This document shows positions 45,653 through 55,011 of a stretch of 64,000 nucleotides of DNA, piece by piece. Under the pieces are notes generated by a model that was not told the origin of the DNA, ran no database searches, and saw only the letters and a program-made list of their open reading frames with translations. Both the position numbers and the translations under genes were made by a program. Source of the stretch: Streptomyces cinnamoneus (lineage in GTDB: Bacteria > Actinomycetota > Actinomycetes > Streptomycetales > Streptomycetaceae); the NCBI RefSeq assembly GCF_002939475.1, contig NZ_PKFQ01000002.1, forward strand, positions 62,001 to 126,000, in the 5' to 3' direction. Position 1 is the first letter of the stretch, and each line of letters begins with the position of its first letter.

Positions 45653-46837
45653 TCAAAAGCGGTGCCGGCCGGTCGCCGGGACGCCGGCGACCTCCAGCCA
45701 CGAGGCGAGCTGCCGCCGGGACCGGACGCCGTGGAAGCGGAAGACCTCCGCCCCGTCACGGAGGAGGACGACCGTGGGGACGCTGAGCGAGTCGAACCGT
45801 TCCTGCGCCCATTCCACCGCGTCCACGTCCACCACGGCGCCGCGCAGCCCGTCCCCGCACGCCTCGACCACGTCTTCGACGACGGGCGTGAGCACGTGGC
45901 ACGGGCCACACCACGGCGCGGTCAGCTGGACCAGGACGGGCGTGGGACCCGCCAGCAGCGCGTTCAGTTCCGCCTCGTCGGTGAGGTCGCGCAGCACGCC
46001 GCGTAGGGGAGCCGGAGCCCTCTCGTCCCGGTCCCCGCCCGGCAGGCCGCCGAGGTCGTCCTCGTCCTCGCCCTCGGCGGCCGCCGCGGCCGCGAAGGCC
46101 GCCGCGTGCTCCGGGGGCGCGAAGACGCCGTTGACGGTCAGCCCCGCGCGGAGCAACCGTTCCAGCACGGCCACCTCCAGCGCGTGTCCCGGGCGCTCCG
46201 TGAGGCTGACGTCGGTGAGCGTGGGCGTCAGCGACAGCACCGCGTCCGCCAGCGCGTCGTCGACCCGCGTGTTCTCCAGCGTCAGCGAGTTCAGTGCCTC
46301 CGCCCCCGCCAGGGCGCGCAGGGAGGCCGGATCGAACGCGCCGCCGTCGCACACGATCAGGCTGTCGAGCGAGTCGAGGGTGTCCGACCCGGCGAGCGAG
46401 GCCAGTCCGGCCCCGGTGAACCGCGGCGATTCCACGACCATGTCGCCGAGCGACGACAGTCCGCGCAGCGCCTCGAAGCAGTCGTCGGTGAAGTCGCCCG
46501 ACAGCACCAGGGTGCGCAGGTCGCGCAGCCCGCCGACCGAGCGGACCGTCTCGTCCGTCGCCCCGCGCACGTCGACGACCACGAAGGCGTCGGGCGGGCA
46601 CTGCGCCAGTCCGGCGAGGGCGTCGCCGTCGGCGTCCGCCGCGTAGACGAGCAGCGCGCCGGCCGGCACCTCGACCCGGCCGCGGGCCTCCACCTCCACG
46701 GGCGTTCCCGCCGGCTCCGGGCCGGTGGCGTCGCCGTGCCCGTCGGGGTCGTCGTGCTCGCTCTCCCCGCCGTGCTCGACGTAGACGACGGAGCCGGGAA
46801 GCCCCTGGTCGGGGAAGTGGATGACGCGGTTGCTCAT
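45653..46837 (-). CDS. Leucine-rich-repeat-like domain fused to thioredoxin
   Basis: A 394-residue cytoplasmic protein with no signal peptide. The middle (about 85-225) shows LRR-like spacing (LRDLRTLVLSGDF, LRALAGAEALNSLTLENTRV). An acidic Ala/Glu/Asp linker follows, then a thioredoxin domain with WCGPC near residue 315 and VDVDAVEWAQERFDSLSVPTVVLL. The fusion suggests that the repeats pick a redox partner. I know of no established family with this layout. Confidence 0.8.
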   Translation of the reverse strand: MSNRVIHFPDQGLPGSVVYVEHGGESEHDDPDGHGDATGPEPAGTPVEVEARGRVEVPAGALLVYAADADGDALAGLAQCPPDAFVVVDVRGATDETVRSVGGLRDLRTLVLSGDFTDDCFEALRGLSSLGDMVVESPRFTGAGLASLAGSDTLDSLDSLIVCDGGAFDPASLRALAGAEALNSLTLENTRVDDALADAVLSLTPTLTDVSLTERPGHALEVAVLERLLRAGLTVNGVFAPPEHAAAFAAAAAAEGEDEDDLGGLPGGDRDERAPAPLRGVLRDLTDEAELNALLAGPTPVLVQLTAPWCGPCHVLTPVVEDVVEACGDGLRGAVVDVDAVEWAQERFDSLSVPTVVLLRDGAEVFRFHGVRSRRQLASWLEVAGVPATGRHRF

Positions 46838-46887
46838 GCGGTCATGCTAAGCAGCGGCCCCCCAGGACCGGAATCCTGGCCTCCGGC

Positions 46888-48366
46888 TCATCCGGGACGG
46901 GAGCCCCGCAGGATCTTGCCCTCCGTGCTGAGGTAGCCGCGGTCGTAGTCGAAGCGCCCGGTGCCGGCGAAGGTGAGGTAGAGCCACTTGAAGTTCTCCG
47001 CGAACACGTACGCGGGGCAGTGGTCGCCCTTCGGCATGGGCCGCCGGGTGACGTCGGTGACGACCGTGTAGCCGTGCGGCACCCGGTGGTGGCGCCTGAG
47101 GTTCTCGAAGTAGCGCCACGCCGTGGTCCGGTAGACCGGGTCCCCGGTCTGCCAGTACAGCTCGAACGCGCAGTTGGCGTACTCCGGCCGGAGCTCGTTC
47201 CGCGCGTCCAGGACCGTCAGGCGCCGGTAGTCGATCTCCTCGGGGATGACCGCGTACGCGTCCAGCACGGCGGTCCAGGACCGGTAGTAGTCGGCCGCGA
47301 GGGCGTTGTCCCCGCCGACGGGCAGGACGGCGACGCCCAGCGAGGACTGGCGCCGCGCCAGCAGGGCACCCGTGCGGAAGTCGACGCGCTTGAACCACAG
47401 CAGGCCGTCCACCCGCTCGGACTGGTGACGGACGAACGCGTCGACGAGCGTCCGGAACCAGTCGCGGCACTCCTCGTCGTCGAACATCACCCACGCGCCC
47501 CACAGGTACTCGTAGAACGAGTCCGCCGGAGGGTTCACGGCGACCGCCGACCGGTCGGCCCACTGGCCGGTCTCGACGTTCATGCTGGTGGCGAGCAGGC
47601 CGAGCGACGAGCGCCGCTGCACGACCGCGCGCAGGGCGCGCTTGGCGGCCCGCCGGTAGCGGGCGTCACCGGTGAGCTCGGACAGCAGACCGAACTCCAG
47701 GATGTGCGTACCGATCTCGGCCAGCGGCAGCACGGTGCCCGAGACCCGCCCGGTCCGCAGGTTGACGAAGCGGTAGGGCATGCCCGTGGGGGACTTGGTG
47801 AAGGCGGGAAGCAGCCGGTCCGTCAGGTCCACGCACAGGTCGAGCAGGCTCCGGCGGCGGGTGGCGAGATAGCCGGCGAGCAGACCGCCCACCAGGCGGA
47901 TGGTGGCCTCGAAGACCTGGAAACCGGCGTCGATGTCGAAGTCCAGCCGGTCGTCGATCCAGCGCAGACACAGGTCGGTCTCGTCGTCGAGGCCCATGAC
48001 GCAGTGCGTGTCGAGCGCCTCGACGATCGACAGCCCCACCGGCTGCCCGTCGGCGAAGAACTCGCGGTAACCGCCCGAGACCGGCTCCACCTCGTCGTGC
48101 CCCCAGGCGAACCGCTTGTACCCGCGCCACGCGTGGAGGAACTCCGAGCGGATCTCCCGTGCCTTCGCCGGCTCCGGCTTCCCGGCGCCGGCCGGCGCGG
48201 CGGTACGCCCCGGGAGGCGCCGTGGATCCGCGCCCGCCCCGTACGGACCCGCCACGGCACGCGGCTGGCCGGCGGGCCCGCCGGCCAGCGTGACCCCCCC
48301 GGCGGCCGCCAGTGCGTAGAACATCCCGCGGCGGGTCGTCCGCGCGGCGAGCGATCTGCTGAACAT
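46888..48366 (-). CDS. Secreted glycoside hydrolase family 47-like alpha-mannosidase
   Basis: A 492-residue exported enzyme. The signal peptide carries a twin-arginine (RTTRRGMFYALAAAGGV). The body is an (alpha/alpha)7-like barrel with GH47 features: FQVFEATIRLVGGLLAGY, DLCVDLTDRLLPAF, LAEIGTHILEF, ELRPEYANCAFELYWQTG and AYVFAENFKWLYLTFAG. It would trim alpha-1,2-mannose from glycans outside the cell. Confidence 0.85.
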   Translation of the reverse strand: MFSRSLAARTTRRGMFYALAAAGGVTLAGGPAGQPRAVAGPYGAGADPRRLPGRTAAPAGAGKPEPAKAREIRSEFLHAWRGYKRFAWGHDEVEPVSGGYREFFADGQPVGLSIVEALDTHCVMGLDDETDLCLRWIDDRLDFDIDAGFQVFEATIRLVGGLLAGYLATRRRSLLDLCVDLTDRLLPAFTKSPTGMPYRFVNLRTGRVSGTVLPLAEIGTHILEFGLLSELTGDARYRRAAKRALRAVVQRRSSLGLLATSMNVETGQWADRSAVAVNPPADSFYEYLWGAWVMFDDEECRDWFRTLVDAFVRHQSERVDGLLWFKRVDFRTGALLARRQSSLGVAVLPVGGDNALAADYYRSWTAVLDAYAVIPEEIDYRRLTVLDARNELRPEYANCAFELYWQTGDPVYRTTAWRYFENLRRHHRVPHGYTVVTDVTRRPMPKGDHCPAYVFAENFKWLYLTFAGTGRFDYDRGYLSTEGKILRGSRPG

Positions 48367-48460
48367 GACTCGGTCCTCCTGAACACCGGTCCCGGACCCG
48401 GACCGTGATCGCAGTATGCGGCCGGCGGGGCGCCGTCCCCGGCAGGCGCGGCGCGTGCGG

Positions 48461-49564
48461 TCAGGGGCAGCGTGCGATGGCGACCAGGGCCACGTCGTCC
48501 CCCAGGGACCCGCCCGCGTGGGCGAGCAGGTCGTCGTGGACACGCTTGACGAGCCGCTGCGGGTCGCGCTCGTGCCAGGCGGCGACGCGCTCGACGAGGG
48601 GGTAGAAGGAGCCCTGGGAGTCACGCGCCTCGATGACTCCGTCGGTGTACAGCAGAAGCAGCTCGCCGATCCCGTAGGGGAACGTCTCCGCGGTGTAGTC
48701 CGACTCCGTCAGGCCCCCGCCCACGCCCAGCGGCAGGGCCGGGTCACTGACCGTCAGGACGACGACCTCCTCCTCGCGCAGCAGCAGGGGCGGCGGGTGG
48801 CCGCAGCTGATGAGGTGGATCACGGGTTCGGTGTCGGGGATGTCCAGCACCGCCGCGGTCACGAAGCTCTCGCCCGTGGCCACGTCGCCGTTGGGGTCCG
48901 CGTCGGAGTAGATGGTGTTCTGCAGGTGCGCCACCAGCCGGGGCAGGGGAGGGTTGCGGTGCGCGGCGGCACGGTAGGCGCCCAGCAGCAGGGCCGCGTC
49001 CCCGACCGCGGGCAGCCCCTTCCCGCGGACGTCGCCGATCATCACCCGGGTGCCGTCGGGGGTGCGCACGGCGGCGTACAGATCGCCGCCGATCTGGGCC
49101 TCCTCCTCCGCCGCCACGTAGACCGCGGCGAGCCGCAGCGGTCCGATACGCGGCGGAAGGGGCCGGAGCAGCACCTTCTGGGCCACGTCGGCCACCAGCC
49201 GGGCCTGCCCGAGCTGCCGCTCATGGCGCTCGTGCACATAGCGGAAGCCGACGAGGAAGAGGGAGATCACCAGGAGGGCGGCGATCTGGGCCTGGTGGTT
49301 GGCCGTGAAGAGCCCGCCGTGGAAGACACCGATGGCGACCTGGGCTCCCACGGCCAGGGCCCCGATGGCGGCCGTGAGCAAGGGACCCCCGAAGGCCGCG
49401 GTGATCGCGGGCGCCACGACGAGGAGCGGTCCCAGGTGGATGTTCGGGGCGGTCAGGAGATCGACCACCACGATCAGCACGATGAGCCCGAGGGGCACCG
49501 CGATCAGCGCGGAGCTGGGATTCCACCGTCGCCCGAGGTCGGGTGGATGATGCTGGAGGCGCAT
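48461..49564 (-). CDS. Membrane SpoIIE/RsbU-type Ser/Thr phosphatase
   Basis: A 367-residue protein. Four or so membrane spans lie in residues 18-110, and a PP2C-like SpoIIE domain runs from about 130 to 365. Metal-binding acids are in GGDLYAA, IGDVRGKGLPA, DGVIEARD and GDDVALVAI. Such phosphatases act on anti-anti-sigma proteins. No sigma-factor partner lies nearby. Confidence 0.9.
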   Translation of the reverse strand: MRLQHHPPDLGRRWNPSSALIAVPLGLIVLIVVVDLLTAPNIHLGPLLVVAPAITAAFGGPLLTAAIGALAVGAQVAIGVFHGGLFTANHQAQIAALLVISLFLVGFRYVHERHERQLGQARLVADVAQKVLLRPLPPRIGPLRLAAVYVAAEEEAQIGGDLYAAVRTPDGTRVMIGDVRGKGLPAVGDAALLLGAYRAAAHRNPPLPRLVAHLQNTIYSDADPNGDVATGESFVTAAVLDIPDTEPVIHLISCGHPPPLLLREEEVVVLTVSDPALPLGVGGGLTESDYTAETFPYGIGELLLLYTDGVIEARDSQGSFYPLVERVAAWHERDPQRLVKRVHDDLLAHAGGSLGDDVALVAIARCP

Positions 49565-49631
49565 GCCTCCTGCTTACATTTCCGGGCGACCCCGGTGCCC
49601 CTCCGACACGTCTTTCCGGCCGGTTCGCCGG

Positions 49632-50501
49632 TCACACGGGCGGAACGAGGACGAAATAGCGGTCCAGCGCGGCCCGGTCGCCCTTCACCACGTCGAGCCG
49701 GTCGGCCGGGATCCGCTGCCAGAGGAACAGCATCAGGTCCGACGCCGTACCGGCCAGCTCCACGGCACCGCCGCTGTCGCCGTCGGGGTCGTCGGCGCCG
49801 GGGCCGTCGCCGGTATCGAGCCGGACCTCGTCGCCCTCGAAGCGCACGCTCCAGTCGCCCGCCCCGTCCGTCCGCCGGAACCGGAACCGCTCCCCGGAGC
49901 CGGGCGGCGCCTGGGTCCAGGCCCGCCTGGCCGGCGCCATCACCTCGAAGGTGTGGGTGATGGCGTCCTCGGCGAGCCCGGCGTCGACCGGCTGTGCGCT
50001 CCCCACCGCGTTCTCGGCGTCCCAGCGGTGCACGGCCGCCTCGATGGTCTGGATCCGCAGCCAGAACGCCACGGTCTGGTCCGGCCCGAAGGTCCACACC
50101 CGTTCCTTCGGGTCGGTGCTCCGCCACAGCGCCTCCATCGCCGCGGCCCCCTTCGTGAACCAGTCGACCATGCCCACCGGCAGCGGCCCGCGATGCGGCG
50201 CGTCGTCGAACGACACCGGCCAGCCCGCGCGGTCCTCGGGCAGCCCGAGGAAGGAGAGGTCCGTCCCGGGGGCCGGCGTGCGGGCGATCAGATCGGCCAT
50301 GCTGTCCGGAGGGTCCGTCATCCGCTCCCGGACGAGGTGGGCCACGAATCTCTGCACCCCGCCCAGATGCGCGACCAGATCGGAGACGGACCAGCCGGGA
50401 CAGGACGGAACCAGCGGAGCCCCCGAGCCGTCGGCCGCCAGCCAGCGGGCCACGGCCTCGAACGCCCGGACTTCGCGATGGAAGTGAGGAAGGTAGTCCA
50501 T
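49632..50501 (-). CDS. Maleylpyruvate-isomerase-family mycothiol-dependent enzyme (TIGR03083)
   Basis: A 289-residue MDMPI-fold protein. The family start CPGWSVSDLVAHLGG (His ligand) is near residue 35, and IQTIEAAVHRWDAE supplies the later Glu/His ligands. Substrate unknown. ATG at 50499-50501 aligns with the family start. Confidence 0.88.
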   Translation of the reverse strand: MDYLPHFHREVRAFEAVARWLAADGSGAPLVPSCPGWSVSDLVAHLGGVQRFVAHLVRERMTDPPDSMADLIARTPAPGTDLSFLGLPEDRAGWPVSFDDAPHRGPLPVGMVDWFTKGAAAMEALWRSTDPKERVWTFGPDQTVAFWLRIQTIEAAVHRWDAENAVGSAQPVDAGLAEDAITHTFEVMAPARRAWTQAPPGSGERFRFRRTDGAGDWSVRFEGDEVRLDTGDGPGADDPDGDSGGAVELAGTASDLMLFLWQRIPADRLDVVKGDRAALDRYFVLVPPV

Positions 50502-50657
50502 GGTCGGTTCAGTGCCCCCTGGTCGCCCGGATATGTGCCGCGCGGCGGTACGTCCACGGCGCCGTACGACCAAGGACGTAGGGCAGAAGACCGTCGACCA
50601 AGGGCGTAGGGCACAAGACCGTTACGCCCGGCGGGCCGGGCGATCTAGCCTCGCGCC

Positions 50658-51710
50658 ATGGATACGACGAGCGGCACACTCGACGAAGCCCTGGAACGCC
50701 TCCACGCGTCCGGCCCCGAATTCCGGGGATATCTCAGCAACCACGGCCCGATGGCCGTCGAAGCCCTGGTCCGCCGCGGCGCGGCCCGCACCGTGCACCC
50801 CTGGCTCGACGCCTACCGGTCCCGGCTGGAGGACGTCCCCGCCCCCAAGTCCCGCATCGGCGCGGACGACTGGCGGGAGGCGCTGGGCGACCCCGCCCGC
50901 GTCACCGACTGGACCGCCTACTTCACCGGCCAGGTCGCCGAACGCCCCTGGCGCGACGTCCTCGCCGAATGGTGGCCGCGCCTGCTGCCGGGCATAGCCG
51001 GAGCGGCGGCCCACCCCGTCATCCGCGTCGGCCACGCCGTGCGCACCCTCACGCAGGACGGCGAGAGCGAGCACCGCACCGGCGAACTGGCCCACGCCCT
51101 CGGCTACTGGGCCGCCCGGCACCAGCTCCTGCCCACCGCCGTGAACCCCTCGGGCGACGCCGCGCCCCACACCGCCCTCGCGGCCCTGCCCCGCATCGCC
51201 GACCAGCACGTCCTGCCCACCGACGGCTACGCCCAGCTGGCCGGCACCCCCCACTGGCTGGAGACGGCCGAGTCCCTGCACGTCCCCCGGACACCCGACG
51301 CCATCCAGGAGCACCTGGCGGCCCTCGTCAGGGCCGCCACCCACAACTACGCCCTCTACGGCCACGGCAACCCCGTCATGCTCGTCCACGCCGCCACCGC
51401 CCCGAACGCGGTCGCCCGCGTCCTGCCCGTCCTCCCGGAGGAACTCTGGCAGCAGTCCCTCGCCGTCGCCTGGGCGGCCACCGCCGCGATCACCTCCATC
51501 TACGCCGCGGACACCCCGCGCCCGTCGCCCGACGCCGCCTCCCTCGAACCGGAGGAGGTCTTCGAACGGGCGGCCGCCCACGGTGACGAGCACGTCATCA
51601 AGTTCGCCGACACCGCCCTGGACGTGGCGGCGAGCGCCGAGGGCGGCGACCCCCGCGCCCTGTCGGCCGCTCTGAACGCCGTGGCCCTCATCGACGCCGA
51701 CCGCGACTGA
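50658..51710 (+). CDS. Questin-oxidase-like protein (PF14027)
   Basis: A 350-residue all-alpha protein of the questin oxidase/DUF4243 group, whose fungal members open quinone rings in Baeyer-Villiger-type reactions. Visible landmarks are LSNHGPMAVEAL near residue 27, FTGQVAERPW, HPVIRVGHAVRT and a C-terminal ATHNYALYGHGNPVMLVHA. No aromatic PKS or tailoring genes flank it, so a housekeeping or orphan role is likely. Confidence 0.82.
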   Translation: MDTTSGTLDEALERLHASGPEFRGYLSNHGPMAVEALVRRGAARTVHPWLDAYRSRLEDVPAPKSRIGADDWREALGDPARVTDWTAYFTGQVAERPWRDVLAEWWPRLLPGIAGAAAHPVIRVGHAVRTLTQDGESEHRTGELAHALGYWAARHQLLPTAVNPSGDAAPHTALAALPRIADQHVLPTDGYAQLAGTPHWLETAESLHVPRTPDAIQEHLAALVRAATHNYALYGHGNPVMLVHAATAPNAVARVLPVLPEELWQQSLAVAWAATAAITSIYAADTPRPSPDAASLEPEEVFERAAAHGDEHVIKFADTALDVAASAEGGDPRALSAALNAVALIDADRD

Positions 51711-51739
51711 CGAGACGTCAGGGTAACTACGCATCAGGC

Positions 51740-53533
51740 TCATTCGGGGATCTCCCGCAGGGCGTTGGTGGCGCAGTGGACCTCGCCACCGCTCAGATGC
51801 GCCCATGAGAAGTCCTCGACCCAGTGCGTGCGCACACCGCGGGTCGTCAGCAGCCGCTCGGTCTCGGCACGGAAGAGATCGCGGCCGGCTACGCGCGGCC
51901 CGTGGGGGTCGGGGGCGGCGAAGTCGCGTGCGGTCAGCGACAGCCCGTTGACGAGAGCGGGCGAGAGGGCGATGTGCCTCCGCGGCATTCCCTCTCCGAG
52001 GCTGTCCTTCACATACAGGACCGGGAGTCGCACGATCTCCTCGGCCTTGAGGCCCGTCGCCCGCAGCAGGACCGTCAGCTGCCCGTCGATGTGCCGTGCC
52101 GCGTCCTCGTTGTCCCCCGTCTCCGCCTCGTGCCGCAGGACCCGGTCGACGGTCGGCTTCTCCTTCTGCACCGTGTCCGCGAAGAGCCGCTGCCCGCCCT
52201 CGCCGGCGCGCTGCGCCTGCCTGAGCAGGGCGACGGCCTTGCGGGGGTCGGAGACGGCCAGGGTCCAGCCGCGGGCGTTGTCCGCGCGGACGACGTGCAC
52301 CGTCTCGTCCACGTGGCCGACGAGAAGCCAGGACGTGTCCAGCACGACCGGGGGCTGCTGCCCCTGGGCGCGCAGCATGCCGACGAACGACGGGTCGGGC
52401 CGGCGCTCGGCGCTGCTGCCGTAGACCACGCGCCCCTGCGGATAGCCGGCGTAGGGCGGCAGCGCTTCGACGTTGCCGGTGAAGTTCAGCAGCTCGTCGA
52501 CGTTCTCGTCGCGGTGGGTGGTGTACTGCTGGACGACGCCCACGTCCGGCCCCCGCAGGTCGCGGTAGAGGAGCCGTCCGGCGCGGCGCAGGCTCGCGGC
52601 CCGGCCGTCGTCGGACGACCAGTAGTTGGGGGAGCGCAGCAGGACGCGCATGGTGTGCGGTCCGTGGGGCGTGGGCTTGGTGACGTAGCCGGGCTCGGCG
52701 ATGTCCTGGCGCCAGATGTCGCGCCACCACTGCTGCGTGCCGGGCTGGAACCGCAGCGCGGAGCCGGGCAGGCCGGACTCCTTCACCGCGGCGCGCAGGG
52801 GGTCCGCGAACTCCCCCCACTGGCCGGGGGGCCGCTCGGCGGTCCGCACCTCGACGGGCCGCCCGTCGCCCGGCCCGGGGGCGGCGGCCAGGACCTGCTG
52901 CGCACGCTGGAGGTCGTGGTGCAGCAGGACCGGGGCGACGTGCAGAGGCCTGTGCGCGGACCGGGTGGTGCCCCGCTCGGTGACGGTCAGCGTCACGTCG
53001 ATGCGACCGTCCCACCGCTCGGGGTCCCGCACCACGTCCCGCGCCTCGACGGCCAGCCGCACTCCGCGCCGCAGCTCCCGCGCGTCCAGCCGCCCGCCGG
53101 CGCCCAGCGACTCGTACGTCCCGTTCCGCTCGACGAAGACGCGGGCGTACGGACTCTGCGCGGCAGGCACCGCGACCCGGCCCGTCGCGTGCGCGCCCAC
53201 GGCCATCGGCGGTACGCGCAACGGCGTGAGGTCCTTCAGGTCGGCCGGGCCGTTCACCACGTCGTCCGCCGCGTCGTTGCAGGCGGCGAGCCGCTCGTCC
53301 ACGGCCACGTCCAGCCGGTCCTCGTCACCGGGGCGCAGGGAGCACCGCCGGGCGTCGTCGTCGAGATTGGGCAGCACGACCGCCCCTTCGGGCGCCCGCA
53401 ACCCGGGAGGGGCGGGGGAGCCGCCGGCGTGGGCGCCGGCCGGGTGGATCAGCGTGGTCGCGACGGCGGCGCAGACCAGCGCTCCGATGAGGGCGGGACG
53501 GGTGTGCGACCGGGTGCTCAGCGGTGCTTTCAT
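51740..53533 (-). CDS. Secreted protein-arginine deiminase-like enzyme
   Basis: A 597-residue exported protein with a signal peptide (hydrophobic about 15-35, ending AHA). The C-terminal half matches the catalytic domain of peptidyl-arginine deiminases: Asp277 in WRQDIAE, His407/Asp409 in GHVDE, and the nucleophile Cys587 in GGEVHCATN. All four key residues are present, so citrulline-forming activity is likely. Residues about 140-210 are a beta domain like the PAD middle domain. The enzyme would act outside the cell on host, competitor or own surface proteins. Confidence 0.88.
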   Translation of the reverse strand: MKAPLSTRSHTRPALIGALVCAAVATTLIHPAGAHAGGSPAPPGLRAPEGAVVLPNLDDDARRCSLRPGDEDRLDVAVDERLAACNDAADDVVNGPADLKDLTPLRVPPMAVGAHATGRVAVPAAQSPYARVFVERNGTYESLGAGGRLDARELRRGVRLAVEARDVVRDPERWDGRIDVTLTVTERGTTRSAHRPLHVAPVLLHHDLQRAQQVLAAAPGPGDGRPVEVRTAERPPGQWGEFADPLRAAVKESGLPGSALRFQPGTQQWWRDIWRQDIAEPGYVTKPTPHGPHTMRVLLRSPNYWSSDDGRAASLRRAGRLLYRDLRGPDVGVVQQYTTHRDENVDELLNFTGNVEALPPYAGYPQGRVVYGSSAERRPDPSFVGMLRAQGQQPPVVLDTSWLLVGHVDETVHVVRADNARGWTLAVSDPRKAVALLRQAQRAGEGGQRLFADTVQKEKPTVDRVLRHEAETGDNEDAARHIDGQLTVLLRATGLKAEEIVRLPVLYVKDSLGEGMPRRHIALSPALVNGLSLTARDFAAPDPHGPRVAGRDLFRAETERLLTTRGVRTHWVEDFSWAHLSGGEVHCATNALREIPE

Positions 53534-53661
53534 GCCCCTTACCCTCGCGCCGCGGGGCCCTGTGGCGCATCGGCCACCGGGTGGAAGCGGGGTTGAATCC
53601 TTCGGTGCAGCCCCGGGTGGAGGCGGCTCCACTCAGGGGTGGAGAGCCGCTGGCAAAGGTG

Positions 53662-55011
53662 TCAGTCGGAAGGAGGGCCTCCCCTTGACGTTGCCGCCCT
53701 GTCCCGTTCCGGAGGGCCGGGCGGGTCCGCGCCGGCGATCCGCAGCCCGTCGGCCACGATCGTGTCACTGGTGACGAGCGCCTGTTCGGCGACGACGTTC
53801 GTCATGAAGACGAAGGGGGGTGTGACCGGTGGCGGGGGCAGGGTCTCGGGGCGGAAGGTCAGGCACACGACGCCCTGGACGCAGCCGCTGAACCGGGTCA
53901 GGTAGAGGGTGACGTGCCCGGTCAGGCGCAGATCCGCCACGTCCAGGGCGAGGTCGTCGCCGCCGTCGTGGGTGCGCAGCCGGTACCGGGTCAGCGTGGC
54001 GGCCTCCATGCTGAGCACCATGACCCGCCGGGGGCCAGCCACGGTCGGCACTTCCGCCACCCTGGCGAAGGTGAAGCCGCGGGGCGCGAAGCGCGAGGTC
54101 GTGACCGTCGTCGGGACGCGACCGGCCACGACACGACCCGGGGCCGCCGCGTGGGCTTGCCTGGGCACGGCGGACACGGCCAGCAGCACCACGGGCAGGA
54201 CGACGGCGAGAGCTTTGCCCGGCCCCTGCCCCCTCCCGCGCCCGCCCCGGTCCGGCACGTCTCCGTCCGGCGCGTCCCGGCCCGGGGCCTCCCGGTCCGA
54301 CGCGTCCCGCCCCGGCCCGTCGCGGACGGGCCCGTCCCGGTCAGCGACTTCCTGATCGGGCACGTCCTCGTCCGGCACGTCCTCGTCCGGCATCTCCGGG
54401 TCCGGCCCGTCCTCGTCCCCCGGCACCGCCACCGTGCCGGCCGATCGCCCCGCGTCCAGGGCGGTTTCGCCCTGCGGCGCCGCCGCACCGGGCGTCCGCG
54501 TGCCCGTAGGGGCGGCCCCGGGCGTCCACGCGAACCCCATCGCCCCGCCCGCGATACCGAGCAGCATCCCGATGAGGAAACCGCCCAGGTTGCTGGCGGC
54601 GAAGGACAGGACCGACAGGATCACCGCGTGGATGCCCACGTAATGGCGGCTGTTGGGGAGGAACCACAGGAAGAGCCCGGCGGCCACCAGGGCGCATCCG
54701 ATGCCCACCGCGGCGATGCCGCCCAGACCCAGGCTGAACAGCACGGTCCACGGCGCCAGGGGGATGACGAGCAGCTCGATGCCGGCGAGCATCAGCAGGG
54801 CCCCCGCCCAGAACGGACGCGTGCGCCGCCAGCCGCGCAGCGCCCGCACCCCCCGCGCCCCGTACGCCCTCCCCGGGAGGGACGAGTGTCCGCCCGGTGC
54901 CCCACGCCGCCACCCGCGCGGCAGCCCCCGCACCCGAGCCCCCGGTGAAGCCCCGCGCCGGCTCCCCGGAAGGGGCAGCGACCGCCTGTCCCGCACCCCG
55001 CTCAAAAGCAC
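53662..55011 (-). CDS. DUF6114 membrane protein with pentapeptide-periodic linker
   Basis: A protein of up to 449 residues. Membrane spans lie at about 67-85, 90-115, 125-145 and 150-168. After the spans comes an acidic linker of about 12 units of 5 residues (PDEDV, PDQEV, PGRDA, etc.), then another membrane span at about 262-278 and a C-terminal beta domain (residues 290-430). The start is GTG at 55009-55011, overlapping DUF6230 by 10 bases; a later start is possible because the first ~55 residues are Arg-rich. The DUF6114/DUF6230 pair is common in streptomycetes with no known role. Confidence 0.8.
   Translation of the reverse strand: MLLSGVRDRRSLPLPGSRRGASPGARVRGLPRGWRRGAPGGHSSLPGRAYGARGVRALRGWRRTRPFWAGALLMLAGIELLVIPLAPWTVLFSLGLGGIAAVGIGCALVAAGLFLWFLPNSRHYVGIHAVILSVLSFAASNLGGFLIGMLLGIAGGAMGFAWTPGAAPTGTRTPGAAAPQGETALDAGRSAGTVAVPGDEDGPDPEMPDEDVPDEDVPDQEVADRDGPVRDGPGRDASDREAPGRDAPDGDVPDRGGRGRGQGPGKALAVVLPVVLLAVSAVPRQAHAAAPGRVVAGRVPTTVTTSRFAPRGFTFARVAEVPTVAGPRRVMVLSMEAATLTRYRLRTHDGGDDLALDVADLRLTGHVTLYLTRFSGCVQGVVCLTFRPETLPPPPVTPPFVFMTNVVAEQALVTSDTIVADGLRIAGADPPGPPERDRAATSRGGPPSD
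54245..54421 (-). repeat. 15-bp-period coding repeat in the DUF6114 linker
   Basis: About 12 diverged 15-base units encode five-residue blocks of the type PDxDV or PGRDA. They are acidic and proline-rich, consistent with an extended spacer between the membrane and the C-terminal domain. Confidence 0.7.
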
